The notes beneath the pieces are model-generated. The model saw only the letters and a list, made by a program, of their open reading frames with translations. It made no database searches and was not told the DNA's origin. From NCBI RefSeq assembly GCF_003726035.1, contig NZ_QICD01000002.1, positions 230,748 through 294,747 on the forward strand: a DNA stretch of 64,000 nt. The letters are read 5' to 3'. Both the position numbers and the translations under genes were made by a program. The stretch comes from Paraeggerthella hongkongensis. GTDB lineage: Bacteria > Actinomycetota > Coriobacteriia > Coriobacteriales > Eggerthellaceae. Positions within the stretch are counted from its first letter, which is position 1; each line of letters begins with the position of its first letter. Positions 35,004-44,281 of this stretch are shown piece after piece.

Positions 35004-37036
35004 GCACGTACGCTTCGAACATCATCTTCGCGGCCACCGCATTCCCGCTGGCCGCCTTCCTGATCACGCTGCCTTACCTTATCTACCAGTACCGACGATT
35101 CGGCTCGATTCCCTGGTTGAGGACCCTTGTCGTGTACTCGTTCGCCTTCTACCTGATGTGCGCGTACTTTCTCGTACTGCTCCCGCTGCCGGCCGACCGC
35201 TCCGCGGTGGTTCCCTACGCCGCCGCGCCCCAACTGGCTCCCTTCAACTTCCTGCGACAATTCTTGGCGCATGCCGCGTTCTCCCCCGCCGACCCGGCCT
35301 CATGGATCTCCGCGATACACAGCCCTTACATCTACGAAGCTCTGTTCAACGTTTTGCTGCTGGTACCCCTTGGCATGTACCTGCGCTACTACTTTCGCCG
35401 CACGTGGTGGCAGACCCTGCTCATAGGCTTCGCCGTAACGTTGTCGTTCGAGCTTTCGCAGCTCACGGGCCTTTGGGGCCTGTACGAGCACCCGTACCGA
35501 CTGTTCGACGTGGATGACCTGATCATGAACACGCTGGGCGCCATGACAGGGTTTTGGCTGGTCGGCCCCCTCATGCGCGCGCTGCCCGATATCCGCCTCG
35601 TCAACGAGGAGGCGCGCCAAGCCGGACTGCACGCCGGAGCCGTGCGGCGCGCGCTTTCGTTCACGATGGACTTCGCGTTGGCGCTCGTATCGACCTCGGC
35701 TTGCATGTTCGCGCTGCGCAGCACGGGCATCCTAGCCGCCACGTTCGCGCCCGGCACAGACGACGGCGTTGCGGCGGCTATCCTGACGTGCGCCTGCCTG
35801 GTGGTGTTCGGCGCGATTCCCGTGCTCGCCCACGGCCAGACGCCAGCTCAAAAACTCTTGCGGCTGCGCGTTGTGCGCCCCGACGCCTCCCCCGCCCGCT
35901 GGTACCAGTACGCAGCGCGCTACGGCCTGCTGTTTCTGTTCGCAGCTCTTCCGCTGTTCGCGTTGCTGCTGGTCATCGGTGCGGGCGCGTCGCAAGGCGG
36001 AGAGGCTGGAGCGGTCGGCAGATTCGTCGCCGCGCAGCGCGGGTACTTCACGGGCGCCTGGGCCGCGCTCATGCTGGCATGGGCGATCTCGCTTGTCATG
36101 AGGGCAAGGCACGCCGTGCGCGCAGGCACCCCCTTCGTCATGCTCAACGGGTTGATGAGCAACACGCGCGTCATGACCGAGCAGGGCGTTGAGATCGAGC
36201 GCGAGCGGCGGCGCGCGCTGAACGTGGCCGACGTGGCGCGGCTCGAGCAGATGATAGCCGAAGACGGCATGCCCCTTTCCGCGCTCATGGAGCAAGCGGG
36301 GATCGCCGTGGCGGAAGCGGTGCGCGATTGGGCGCCCGATCCGGTTCCCGTTGCGATCTTGGCGGGATCGGGCAACAACGGCGGCGACGGATGGGTTGCG
36401 GCGCAAGCGCTTGCAGAAGCCGGGTACCCCGTGACGCTGATAGCGCCCGACCTGGCCGAGCGTTTGCATGCCGAGCCTGCGCGAACGGTTGCCATGAGCG
36501 TGTTCTCGCAAGCTGCCAAGCAAGGCCTTCCGCTCAGCGTGCTCATCGCGCCCGATGCCGACATCCTGACCGATGCGATCGAGCGGGCGGACGTCGTCGT
36601 GGACGCGCTTCTGGGAACCGGGTTCGCGGGAACCGGGGTGCGCGAGCCGTACGCGACGTGGATCAAGGCGGCCAACCGCAAGCGCTTCGAGGGACCGCGC
36701 GAACGGGGTCGCGGACGGCATCGCAAGCGCGTCTACGAGCAGGGCGACCATGCCCGGCTGCCCTACAGCCTTCCCGCGAAGGCCAAAGGAGCGCCCTTCG
36801 CCGTGTCGATCGACGCCCCAAGCGGCCTATCGGCCCAAACGGGAGCCGCAGCCGCCCCCTGCTTCGCCGCCGACATGACCGTGACCATGCTGGCTTACAA
36901 GCCGGGGCTCATCGCGCCCGGAGCTCGGCGATGGACCGGCATCGTCACCCTTGCGAAGCTTGTGGACACGCGTCCTTATCTGGAGAAGCTTCGGTCCCTT
37001 GATGCAGAGCCGAAACACGCGCCCCCTACTCTTTAG
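35000..37036 (+). CDS. VanZ-RDD-YjeF_N fusion protein
   Basis: 678-aa three-part protein. Residues 1-195: VanZ-like membrane domain (LFNVLLLVPLG at 115-125, SFELSQL at 149-155, DVDDLIMNTLGAMTG at 170-184). Residues about 210-385: RDD-like membrane domain (FTMDF at 221-225, GQTPAQKLLRLRVVR at 279-293). Residues 400-660: NAD(P)HX epimerase fold, with GSGNNGGDGWVAA (457-469), DALLGTGFAGTG (535-546) and SIDAPSGLSAQTG (603-615). A basic insertion (about 557-598) interrupts the last domain, and no ADP-dependent dehydratase half is attached. The start is GTG, overlapping the previous stop. It would put a metabolite-repair domain at the inner membrane face. It overlaps the convergent lipoprotein gene by 11 bp. 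Confidence 0.88.
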   Translation: MSTYASNIIFAATAFPLAAFLITLPYLIYQYRRFGSIPWLRTLVVYSFAFYLMCAYFLVLLPLPADRSAVVPYAAAPQLAPFNFLRQFLAHAAFSPADPASWISAIHSPYIYEALFNVLLLVPLGMYLRYYFRRTWWQTLLIGFAVTLSFELSQLTGLWGLYEHPYRLFDVDDLIMNTLGAMTGFWLVGPLMRALPDIRLVNEEARQAGLHAGAVRRALSFTMDFALALVSTSACMFALRSTGILAATFAPGTDDGVAAAILTCACLVVFGAIPVLAHGQTPAQKLLRLRVVRPDASPARWYQYAARYGLLFLFAALPLFALLLVIGAGASQGGEAGAVGRFVAAQRGYFTGAWAALMLAWAISLVMRARHAVRAGTPFVMLNGLMSNTRVMTEQGVEIERERRRALNVADVARLEQMIAEDGMPLSALMEQAGIAVAEAVRDWAPDPVPVAILAGSGNNGGDGWVAAQALAEAGYPVTLIAPDLAERLHAEPARTVAMSVFSQAAKQGLPLSVLIAPDADILTDAIERADVVVDALLGTGFAGTGVREPYATWIKAANRKRFEGPRERGRGRHRKRVYEQGDHARLPYSLPAKAKGAPFAVSIDAPSGLSAQTGAAAAPCFAADMTVTMLAYKPGLIAPGARRWTGIVTLAKLVDTRPYLEKLRSLDAEPKHAPPTL

Positions 37037-37481
37037 CTTTCAGGAAGTAGAAGCCGGCCAGCGATCCGTCTTCGAAGAAGCTGACGCGGAACTCGGCGGA
37101 ACCGTTCTCGTAGGACGCCTGCTCGATAACGGTTGCATACGAGCGGCCCTTGCTCTCGCCGTGCAGAAACGTCTTGTCGCCGTACTCCACGAACGCGCCG
37201 TACTCGTCCTGTGCGGCGCTCAGGTTCTGAGAGAGTTGATCGGCCGTCACGCCCGCGTCCTGATAGCGCGCAGCAAGCGCCTCGTAGTCGCGCGCATTGA
37301 ACTCGTCGACCACTTCATGGGCCCAGACGGTCACGCCCTCCTCGGTCGCCCACGACGGCAGACCCTTCTCGACCTGCGCGTCGGGCTGCGAACATGCCGT
37401 AAGCAGCACGCACGTAAGCAGCGCCGCCGCAAGCGTCAACGAAACGACAAGCCGTCCCCGCCCCTTCCTCGATGCACTCAT
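37026..37481 (-). CDS. Putative lipoprotein
   Basis: 151-aa secreted lipoprotein. A lysine/arginine n-region and a hydrophobic stretch (about 12-27) lead to the lipobox LLTAC, so Cys at about 30 would be lipidated. The mature part has a single small alpha/beta domain with EFNARDYEALAARY, resembling DUF3887-type lipoproteins. The start at 37479-37481 is chosen because it places the signal peptide correctly. It converges with the VanZ fusion gene. Function unknown. Confidence 0.8.
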   Translation of the reverse strand: MSASRKGRGRLVVSLTLAAALLTCVLLTACSQPDAQVEKGLPSWATEEGVTVWAHEVVDEFNARDYEALAARYQDAGVTADQLSQNLSAAQDEYGAFVEYGDKTFLHGESKGRSYATVIEQASYENGSAEFRVSFFEDGSLAGFYFLKAKE

Positions 37482-37563
37482 ACCAGCCACGTCCTTCCCT
37501 GTTTGATTCGCATATAGCGTTCGACCATTATACCGAAAGCCCTCCCAAAGCCCGGCGTGCACG

Positions 37564-37602
37564 AAAAAGCCCCTCTTCAACCGGGGGAATCGAAGAGGGG
37601 CT
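37564..37602 (-). terminator. Intrinsic terminator at 37.6 kb
   Basis: AGCCCCTCTTC/GAAGAGGGGCT (37568-37578, 37592-37602) with five T on the minus strand. It ends minus-strand transcription about 255 bases beyond gpsA, or of a separate RNA (next entry). Confidence 0.85.
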
Positions 37603-37819
37603 GCGCAATGCGCACCAAGGAGAAGGGGAAGGTGCGCATGTCCTGCGACCCGTCGCGAAGTTGAGAGAGATGAGGTTCACGCGAGTGACGAAGCGGCGGG
37701 TCTCGAATCGGTTGTCAAAGCCTTGCGCGAAGGCGCACAGCAAAGACTACCCTCGATACCAGAAGGGCGCAACGAACTTGGACGTTCGGTGAACCCTTGG
37801 TCATCGCTTCGTTAATCAA
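37564..37819 (-). ncRNA. Candidate small RNA with C-rich loops
   Basis: The 370-base gap between gpsA and the lipoprotein gene has no credible gene but ends in a strong terminator on the minus strand. Just before the terminator is a 9-bp hairpin, ATGCGCACC/GGTGCGCAT (37608-37616, 37631-37639), whose minus-strand loop reads TTCCCCTTCTCCTT. The terminator loop also contains ATTCCCCCGG. Single-stranded UCCCC motifs near the 3' end are typical of Gram-positive antisense sRNAs that mask ribosome binding sites. It could equally be the long 3' UTR of gpsA. No promoter is clear. Confidence 0.35.
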
Positions 37820-37851
37820 CTGTAGTTTTGATCATGCGACCAAAACTACAG
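37820..37851. repeat. Hairpin directly after gpsA
   Basis: An 11-bp perfect stem CTGTAGTTTTG/CAAAACTACAG (37820-37830, 37841-37851) begins 4 bases past the gpsA stop. There is no T-run after it on the minus strand (TTGATTAACG), so its effect on termination is doubtful. Confidence 0.6.
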
Positions 37852-37855
37852 CGCG

Positions 37856-38857
37856 CTACAACCCGTAGAATTCCGTGGTCAAAGGCCGGTTCGTAAGCGT
37901 ATGGGCCACGTCGTGGGGGTCGGCTCCTTCCCACACGATGCTGCGCACCACATCGGTGATGGGCAGCTCAACCCGGTACGCGTCGCCGAGCGTTTTGAGG
38001 GTCTTGCACGCCAGAGCGCCTTCGGCCACCATGTGCGTCTGCGCGGTGAAGTCGTCGAGCGTGGACCCTTCGGCCAGCAGCTTGCCGAAACGGCGGTTGC
38101 GCGAATGCTCGGACGTGCACGTGGCGATCAGGTCGCCCGTGCCCGCCAACCCCATGCACGTGATGGCCTGCCCGCCGCAGCGCACGGTCAAGCGGCTCAT
38201 CTCCGCCAGGCCGCGCGTCATGAGCATGGCGGCGGTGTTGTCACCGTAGCCCAACCCGTAAGACACGCCCACCGCGATGGCGATGACGTTCTTGAACGCA
38301 GCGCACAGCTCCACGCCGCACACGTCGTCGCTCACGTACGTGCGGAAACTCTCCGCAGCGAACAGTTCCTGGAAAAACGAAGCGGTATACTCGTCGGAGC
38401 TGGCGATGACCGTGCCGGAGGGGATGCCCTTGATAACCTCTTCGGCATGGTTCGGACCCGAAAGAACGGCCAAGCGGCCGGCGTTTCCCATTTCGGCCTC
38501 GAACACCTCGACGGGAAGCAGCCCGCTTCCCTCCTCCACGCCTTTCGAGCAGATGATAACGGGGAAGTCGGCATCGACCACGTCGGCGAGCGCACGCGCC
38601 ACGCCGCGCATGAGGTTCGACGGCGTTACGATGACCGCGGCTTTCGCGCGCAGAAGCGCGTCTTGGTACGACACGGTGGCCACGATGTTCTCGGACAACT
38701 CCACGTCGCTCAAGTAGCGAGGATTGCGGTGCTCGGCGTTGATCGCCTGCACCACTTCGGGCTTTCTTGCCCACAATCCCACGTTGTGGCCGTTTTCGGC
38801 AAGAACCTGCGCCAGCGCCGTCCCCCACGACCCCGCCCCGATAACCGCGATTTTCAC
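37856..38857 (-). CDS. gpsA: Glycerol-3-phosphate dehydrogenase [NAD(P)+]
   Basis: Reduces dihydroxyacetone phosphate to sn-glycerol 3-phosphate for phospholipid synthesis. It is 333 aa. Motifs are the Rossmann GAGSWGTALA (7-16), SGPNHAEEV in place of the usual SGPSFA, catalytic Lys in AAFKNVIAIAVG (about 188-199) and GLAGTGDLIATCTS. It follows plsY, which uses its product. Confidence 0.95.
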   Translation of the reverse strand: MKIAVIGAGSWGTALAQVLAENGHNVGLWARKPEVVQAINAEHRNPRYLSDVELSENIVATVSYQDALLRAKAAVIVTPSNLMRGVARALADVVDADFPVIICSKGVEEGSGLLPVEVFEAEMGNAGRLAVLSGPNHAEEVIKGIPSGTVIASSDEYTASFFQELFAAESFRTYVSDDVCGVELCAAFKNVIAIAVGVSYGLGYGDNTAAMLMTRGLAEMSRLTVRCGGQAITCMGLAGTGDLIATCTSEHSRNRRFGKLLAEGSTLDDFTAQTHMVAEGALACKTLKTLGDAYRVELPITDVVRSIVWEGADPHDVAHTLTNRPLTTEFYGL

Positions 38858-39044
38858 GTAGGACTCCCTTCAAGCTTCCCTGTCGTTCGCAAAGCCGGCA
38901 AGAGGCGTCGAAACACCTGAGGCCGCGGAGATGGCAGGACGTTGCGCACTTCCCGTACGCGAGCCATCGGCATCCCCGCGAGATCCGGAGCATCGGCGCT
39001 TCGCAGCATCGGCATGTTCCGCCGCTCGGCAGAACGGCAAAACC

Positions 39045-39704
39045 TTACGCCTTCTTCTTGTCGCCGATGCGGCTTTCCGTCCCCGCGCGCAGGCGCGCGA
39101 TGTTCTCGCGATGCGCCCACACCACGGTCAACCCGGCTATCGTGCACAAAGCGACCGCAGCCCAATCACCCCAGAAGTAGTACAGGGAGAAGAACGGGCA
39201 GGCCGCCGCCGCCGCGATCGAACCGACCGACACGTACTTCGTGGCAACCACCAGCACGATGAAGATGGCAAGCTCGAGCCATGCGCCCACCCAGCCGAAC
39301 ACAACGAACAGGCACCCCACGGCCACCGCGATGCCCTTGCCGCCCTTGAACTTGAGCCAGGGGCTGAAGATATGCCCCCACACGCAACCCAGGAACGCCA
39401 CGGTCAGCATGGTGTCGTACGACACGAGGGAACCGGGTCCCATGTCGCCCCCCGGCAGCAGGTACCACGAAAACGCCCACGCCAGCACGCCCGACAAAAG
39501 GCCCTTGCCGAAATCCAGCACGAACACCGAATAGCCGCCCACCTTGCCCATCGTGCGGATGGCGTTCGTGGTTCCGATGTTGCCGCTGCCGTGCTCGCGG
39601 ATGTCGGTATGGTAGAACACCTTCGAGATGATCAGCCCGAAGGGAATGGAACCCAGAAGAAACGCCGCGGCGAACAGCGCTCCTGCAACCAGCAAATCCT
39701 GCAT
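39045..39704 (-). CDS. plsY: Glycerol-3-phosphate acyltransferase PlsY
   Basis: Integral membrane enzyme transferring acyl from acyl-phosphate (made by PlsX) to glycerol 3-phosphate. It is 219 aa with about five to six membrane helices. Motifs are GSIPFGLIISK (18-28), HGSGNIGTTNAIRTMG (38-53) and FKGGKGIAVAVG (about 117-128). It sits between der and gpsA, matching a common der-plsY-gpsA order. The 187 bases to gpsA show nothing notable. Confidence 0.95.
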   Translation of the reverse strand: MQDLLVAGALFAAAFLLGSIPFGLIISKVFYHTDIREHGSGNIGTTNAIRTMGKVGGYSVFVLDFGKGLLSGVLAWAFSWYLLPGGDMGPGSLVSYDTMLTVAFLGCVWGHIFSPWLKFKGGKGIAVAVGCLFVVFGWVGAWLELAIFIVLVVATKYVSVGSIAAAAACPFFSLYYFWGDWAAVALCTIAGLTVVWAHRENIARLRAGTESRIGDKKKA

Positions 39705-39711
39705 CGTATGC

Positions 39712-41025
39712 TTAATCCTTCTTCTTGAATTTGAAACCGACCGGCGTGCCCGTCAGGTCAAAGCTCTCGCGCAAACGGTTTTCGAGGAACCGTTCGTAAT
39801 TGTCGTTCACGAGATCCGGACGGTTCGCGAAGAACGTGAAGCGCGGCGGACAGGTAGACGTCTGCGTCACGTACTTCATGCGCAGCACCGCCTTGCCGTT
39901 GCTCACCGTATGGCCCGTTTCCCGAATGCCCGTAAGCCAGGTATTGAGCTTGTTCGTAGGGATGGTCTGGCTGTAGTTCTCGAACGCGGAATCTATGGCG
40001 TCCCAAATACGGTCGACCTTCTTGCCCGTAAGCGCGGAAATGGCGATGACGGGAGCGTAGCCCACGAATCCCAGGCGGTCGGCTATGCGCTCGCGGATCT
40101 CGGCCTTGGCCTCGGGACCCTCGACGAGGTCCCACTTGTTGAGGACGATGATCATGGCGCAACCGCGATCCGCCGCGAATCCGGCGACACGCTGGTCCTG
40201 ATCGGTCAAGCCCAGCGTGGAGTCTATGACCAGAAGCGCCACCTGGGCGCGATCGATAGCGCGCATGGCGCGCACGAACCCGTAGTACTCCACGTCCTCG
40301 TCGATCTGGCTCTTGCGGCGCAAGCCCGCCGTATCCACGATGGTGTAGTGCTTGCCCTCGTGCTCGACCAGCGTGTCGATAGCGTCGCGCGTGGTTCCCG
40401 CCACGTCGGAGACGATGGAGCGGTCCCCCTTGGTCATCCGGTTCGTCAGCGAGCTCTTGCCCGCATTGGGGCGCCCGATGATAGCCACGTTGATGCCCGG
40501 ATCGTCCTCGACGTCCGGCACCTCGACCTTGCGCAGCTCTTCCACGATGGCATCCAGCAAATCGCCGGTACCGTGGCCGTGCGTAGCCGAAACGGGCCAC
40601 GGATCTCCCACTCCCAGCTGGTAGAACTCCCACAGCTCGTCTTCGCTGCCGGGCGTGTCCATCTTGTTCACGGCCAGAAACACCGGCTTGGAGGTTCGGC
40701 GCAGAACGCGAGCCACCTCTTCGTCGTCGGCGTTGATGCCGGTCTTGCCGTCGACCAAGAACACGATGACGTCGGCTTCGTTCGCACCGGCGAAGGCCTG
40801 GGAGCGAATGGATCCCTGGAAGGCGTCGTCGTCGCCCATCTCGATGCCGCCGGTGTCGATCAGCTTGAAGTCGCACCCGTTCCAGTCGGCTTCGTGATAG
40901 GATCGGTCGCGCGTGACGCCGCGCATTTCGTGTACGATGGCCTCGTTGGCCTGGGCTATGCGGTTGACGAAGGTGGACTTGCCGACGTTCGGCCGTCCCA
41001 CCACCGCCACGATTGGCAAAGGCAT
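39712..41025 (-). CDS. der: Ribosome-associated GTPase Der (EngA)
   Basis: Essential double-GTPase for 50S assembly. It is 437 aa: first G domain GRPNVGKST (10-18), DTGG, NKMD; second G domain GRPNAGKSS (about 182-190), DTAGLRRKS, NKWD; then the C-terminal KH-like domain ending in a Lys-rich KFKKKD. It lies 7 nt upstream of plsY. Confidence 0.96.
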   Translation of the reverse strand: MPLPIVAVVGRPNVGKSTFVNRIAQANEAIVHEMRGVTRDRSYHEADWNGCDFKLIDTGGIEMGDDDAFQGSIRSQAFAGANEADVIVFLVDGKTGINADDEEVARVLRRTSKPVFLAVNKMDTPGSEDELWEFYQLGVGDPWPVSATHGHGTGDLLDAIVEELRKVEVPDVEDDPGINVAIIGRPNAGKSSLTNRMTKGDRSIVSDVAGTTRDAIDTLVEHEGKHYTIVDTAGLRRKSQIDEDVEYYGFVRAMRAIDRAQVALLVIDSTLGLTDQDQRVAGFAADRGCAMIIVLNKWDLVEGPEAKAEIRERIADRLGFVGYAPVIAISALTGKKVDRIWDAIDSAFENYSQTIPTNKLNTWLTGIRETGHTVSNGKAVLRMKYVTQTSTCPPRFTFFANRPDLVNDNYERFLENRLRESFDLTGTPVGFKFKKKD

Positions 41026-41049
41026 GGTGCAACCTTTCAGATTGATTCG

Positions 41050-42510
41050 TTAGCTTGAAGTCGGCGCGTTTTGCCCGACAAGGTCGGTGATCTCGGAAAG
41101 AAAACCCGACGCGTTACAGGATACCACGGCAAGCGGCGCGCCCGCGCGCTTTCCCATATCCTCCAAAGTCATGTCATCGAGGGTCACTCCGTCGTCGTTG
41201 AACACGACGCTTGGAACCACGAACAAATCGCCGTCGTCGCACGCCTGGATCGCTGAAGCGATGTCGCACCCGCACAGCAGGCCCGTGACGTCCACGTTGC
41301 CCCCGAAGAAGTCGTTTTTCACGAACAGGGGCTCGAACCAGGGCGCGACGGCGCTGCGCGCAGCAAGCGGCCCGAGGAACTCGCGGGTTGCGAAACCGGC
41401 GACGTAGCGCACGCGCAGGCCGGCCCGCCCGAGCGCGTCCGCAGCACGAGCCACCGTCCCGTCGCGCTCGGCCCGCTCCCAGTCGTCCACGAACGACCGG
41501 ATGATGCCCACGCCGTCCTCGAACATGCCGAAATCGCCGTAGTGCTGCGACGGAGGAAGGTTCTGCAGCAGCTCTGATCCGTACGCGTTATGGTAGAACT
41601 CGTCGGCGGCGAACGCCCACATGGTGCCGCGTTCGGCAAGCGCGCGCGCCTGGAACGGCACGACCAGGTCCATGACCGCGCGCGACGACACCGGGTCATT
41701 GAAGCTGCGGTCGAAGCACGTCTGATGCTTGGTGAACCCGAGGGGCACGATGCAGACGTCCAGAATGCCCGGACGCTCGTACGCCCAGGAAAGCGTGTCC
41801 TCCAGCACGGACCCGTCGTTCTGATCGGGCACGAGCACGATTTGCGCATGGAATTCGATGCCCGCCGAAAGCAGGCGCTCGAGCACGTCGATGCCATGTT
41901 GCGCATGCTTGCCGATCATGCGACGGCGCACCTGAGGATCGGCGACGTGCAAAGACAGGCGCAGCGGAGAGATACGCTGCTCTACGATACGCGCCTCATC
42001 GTCGGACGAGAGATTCGTGAAGGTCACGAACGTGCCCGCGAGGAAGCTCAAACGGAAATCGTCGTCGCGCAGCGTGAGCGACGAGCGCATGTCATCGGGA
42101 AGCTGGCGCATGAAGCAGAACGTGCAGGCGTTGCGGCATTGCTTGACGCCGTCGAACACCACGCCTTCGAACTCGAAACCCCAATCCTCCCCCGGGTCGC
42201 GCTCGAGCTCCACCTCGCCCGCCTCGCCGTCGAGATCGATGTAACCCAGCTCGATGACGTCGTCGGACGTGAGCCAACGCCAGTCGATCACGTCGCGCAC
42301 AGGAGCGCCGTTCACGGAGGTCACGTAGCACCCCGGCTCGAAACCGGCGTCGTCGGCCGGGCTTTCGGGCTCCACGGATGCCACCAAGGCGCGCGGAGGA
42401 TCGCCCTTTCGGCGGCGCTCGTGCGCGGCCGCGGCGCTGAACCCGCGCGCGGCGAACGAAGCGGAGCTTTCCGCCTCGCGCGCGATGTCCTTCGATGGGT
42501 ACGTGCTCAC
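41050..42510 (-). CDS. DUF512 PDZ/radical-SAM-like protein
   Basis: 486-aa protein of the DUF512 family: N-terminal PDZ-like region (about 45-115, VEPESPADDAGFEPGCYVTS), then a radical-SAM-like CxxxCxxC motif in KQCRNACTFCFMRQLPDD (about 125-142), then the DUF512 region. The family is conserved beside der in many Gram-positives, as here, but its reaction is unknown. The start is GTG (42508-42510) with GGAAGG upstream; the longer frame overlaps ispH. Confidence 0.85.
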   Translation of the reverse strand: MSTYPSKDIAREAESSASFAARGFSAAAAHERRRKGDPPRALVASVEPESPADDAGFEPGCYVTSVNGAPVRDVIDWRWLTSDDVIELGYIDLDGEAGEVELERDPGEDWGFEFEGVVFDGVKQCRNACTFCFMRQLPDDMRSSLTLRDDDFRLSFLAGTFVTFTNLSSDDEARIVEQRISPLRLSLHVADPQVRRRMIGKHAQHGIDVLERLLSAGIEFHAQIVLVPDQNDGSVLEDTLSWAYERPGILDVCIVPLGFTKHQTCFDRSFNDPVSSRAVMDLVVPFQARALAERGTMWAFAADEFYHNAYGSELLQNLPPSQHYGDFGMFEDGVGIIRSFVDDWERAERDGTVARAADALGRAGLRVRYVAGFATREFLGPLAARSAVAPWFEPLFVKNDFFGGNVDVTGLLCGCDIASAIQACDDGDLFVVPSVVFNDDGVTLDDMTLEDMGKRAGAPLAVVSCNASGFLSEITDLVGQNAPTSS

Positions 42511-42560
42511 CTGCCGCCTTCCGTCCGCTTTCTTCGAGCAAGAGTATACGCGATGCCCGC

Positions 42561-43397
42561 CTACCAAGCCTCCAGGCGGTCGACGACGGCGGCTATCTGG
42601 GCCTCGGGCGTACTCGCCCCCGCGGTGACGCCCACGCTCTCGCAGCCCTCGAACCAGGCGGGATCCAGCTCGTCGGGCGCTTCCACATGATGCGTGCGCG
42701 AGCACGCGGCCGCGCAGATCTCGGCCAGACGCGTCGTGTTCGACGAGTTGCGCCCGCCAATCACCACGATGGCATCCACCTCGTCCGCAAGCGCTGCGGC
42801 GGCTTCCTGCCGCTGCCGCGTGGCAAAGCAGATAGTGTTTTTGACCTGCGGCTCGATGCCGCGCGCAACAAGCGCGTCCACCACAGCGTCAAGCGACTCG
42901 CGCGTCTGAGTGGTCTGCACGACGATGCCGACGGGAGCCGGAAGGCCATCCGGCAGATCGGCAGGCTCGGTGACCACGGCCACCTGGCCTCCCGCCTCGC
43001 GGGCACAGGCAACCAGCCCTTCCACCTCGGGGTGCCCCGCCTCGCCCACCACCACCACGCGCCCGCACTGCCGCGCAAGCTCCGCAGCCGCCTTTTGAGC
43101 GCGCGCCACATGCGGGCACGTAGCGTCGATGATGGGCAGCCCGCGCTCCTCCACGCTGCGGCGCACGCCCGGCGTCACGCCGTGACTGCGAATGATGACC
43201 GACCCGTGATCCACTGCGTCAACGCTCTCGACTGCACGTATGCCGCGCTCGGCCAGCTCGCCCACCACCTGCGGGTTGTGGATGAGCGGCCCGAGCGTAG
43301 AGGCTCCCTCGGTGCGCCCGGCCGCCTCGAGCGCCATGTCGAGCGCCCGCTGCACGCCGTAGCAGGCGCCCGCGTGCTTGGCCTTCACCACCCTCAT
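42561..43397 (-). CDS. ispH: 4-hydroxy-3-methylbut-2-enyl diphosphate reductase
   Basis: Fe-S enzyme for the last step of the MEP isoprenoid pathway, giving IPP and DMAPP. It is 278 aa. Cluster ligands are Cys12 (KAKHAGACYGV), Cys in DATCPHV and Cys in NTICFAT. The substrate motifs HNPQVV, RSHGVTPG and GGRNSSNTTRL are present. The ATG at 43395-43397 overlaps the plsC stop (ATGA) with AAGGAG 7 nt upstream, preferred over the ATG two codons earlier. Confidence 0.95.
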   Translation of the reverse strand: MRVVKAKHAGACYGVQRALDMALEAAGRTEGASTLGPLIHNPQVVGELAERGIRAVESVDAVDHGSVIIRSHGVTPGVRRSVEERGLPIIDATCPHVARAQKAAAELARQCGRVVVVGEAGHPEVEGLVACAREAGGQVAVVTEPADLPDGLPAPVGIVVQTTQTRESLDAVVDALVARGIEPQVKNTICFATRQRQEAAAALADEVDAIVVIGGRNSSNTTRLAEICAAACSRTHHVEAPDELDPAWFEGCESVGVTAGASTPEAQIAAVVDRLEAW

Positions 43398-44281
43398 GCG
43401 CATGCTCCTTCCGCAGGCGTTTCCTTGGAAGCGCAGCGTGCCTTGGCGGCCTTCTTCTCCCTGATAGCGGCCACCAGCTCCTCGGTCGTGCGCCGCGCAA
43501 CGCGATGATCGGCGAACGCCGCCGTGAAATCGCGGCCTTCCGGGAACAGCTCCGTCATATCCACCTGATCGGCCGGCACGTTCAGCGACAGCGCGAAGCA
43601 TTCGCGCATCGCGTACCACGTGCAGCCGTCCAGACGATCCTCTTTCGGAAGAAAGTCGAAATCGCTCACCAGCAAAGGATCGCCGTACTCGATGGTCACC
43701 TTCGGGAAGCGCAAGAACTTCCCCTTCTCCTTGATGCGCTCGGCGTTGCGCACGGTCATCGGCAGGATGGGCGCATGCCCCATCTTCGCGATGAACGCCG
43801 CCCCTGAATGGATCTCGGGTGTGCGATCGCTCTTGCCGCGGCGCGTTCCCTCGGGAAGGATTCCCACGATCTCTTCGTTTTTCAGCATGCGGGTCGCGCG
43901 CTTGATGGCCGTTCTATCAGCGGAATCGCGTTTGATGGGAAACGCGCCCACGCGCGACAGAATATGCCCGGCCAGCCCATGGGCGTTGCCGAACAGGTTC
44001 TCGCGCCCGAGAAAACGGATCCATTGGGACGGGCGCGATGCCAGGTACATGAACACCACGTCGAGAAACGAGGTATGGTTCGCCACCACGACCACGCCGC
44101 TTTCGCCTTTGAAGCCGCGCAGGCTTTCGAGGTTGTCCACCCGATAGCGAAAACAGATCTTGAACACGAAGGCGAGGAATCCGTAGATCAGGTTGCCGAC
44201 GAGACGCGGCGCCTGCTTTTCGTCGGACGCGCCGTCATAGGGCATGTCCCAGATCTTCTCATAAGGCAGGATCAGGCTCAT
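43394..44281 (-). CDS. Lysophospholipid acyltransferase (PlsC family)
   Basis: 295-aa 1-acylglycerol-3-phosphate acyltransferase-like enzyme. It has the HX4D catalytic motif NHTSFLD (about 67-73), the GREN block and PEGTRR (about 138-143). One hydrophobic N-terminal segment (about 28-45) anchors it. The tail is Lys/Ala-rich. It would complete phosphatidic acid synthesis after PlsX and PlsY. It is coupled at both ends by 4-bp overlaps, to cmk upstream and ispH downstream. Confidence 0.92.
   Translation of the reverse strand: MSLILPYEKIWDMPYDGASDEKQAPRLVGNLIYGFLAFVFKICFRYRVDNLESLRGFKGESGVVVVANHTSFLDVVFMYLASRPSQWIRFLGRENLFGNAHGLAGHILSRVGAFPIKRDSADRTAIKRATRMLKNEEIVGILPEGTRRGKSDRTPEIHSGAAFIAKMGHAPILPMTVRNAERIKEKGKFLRFPKVTIEYGDPLLVSDFDFLPKEDRLDGCTWYAMRECFALSLNVPADQVDMTELFPEGRDFTAAFADHRVARRTTEELVAAIREKKAAKARCASKETPAEGACA

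Noticed and set aside
37600..37855. SRP RNA, 6S RNA or tmRNA in the gpsA gap
   Set aside because: None of the conserved loops (GGAA tetraloop region of SRP RNA, tRNA-like ends of tmRNA, long central bulge of 6S RNA) could be found.
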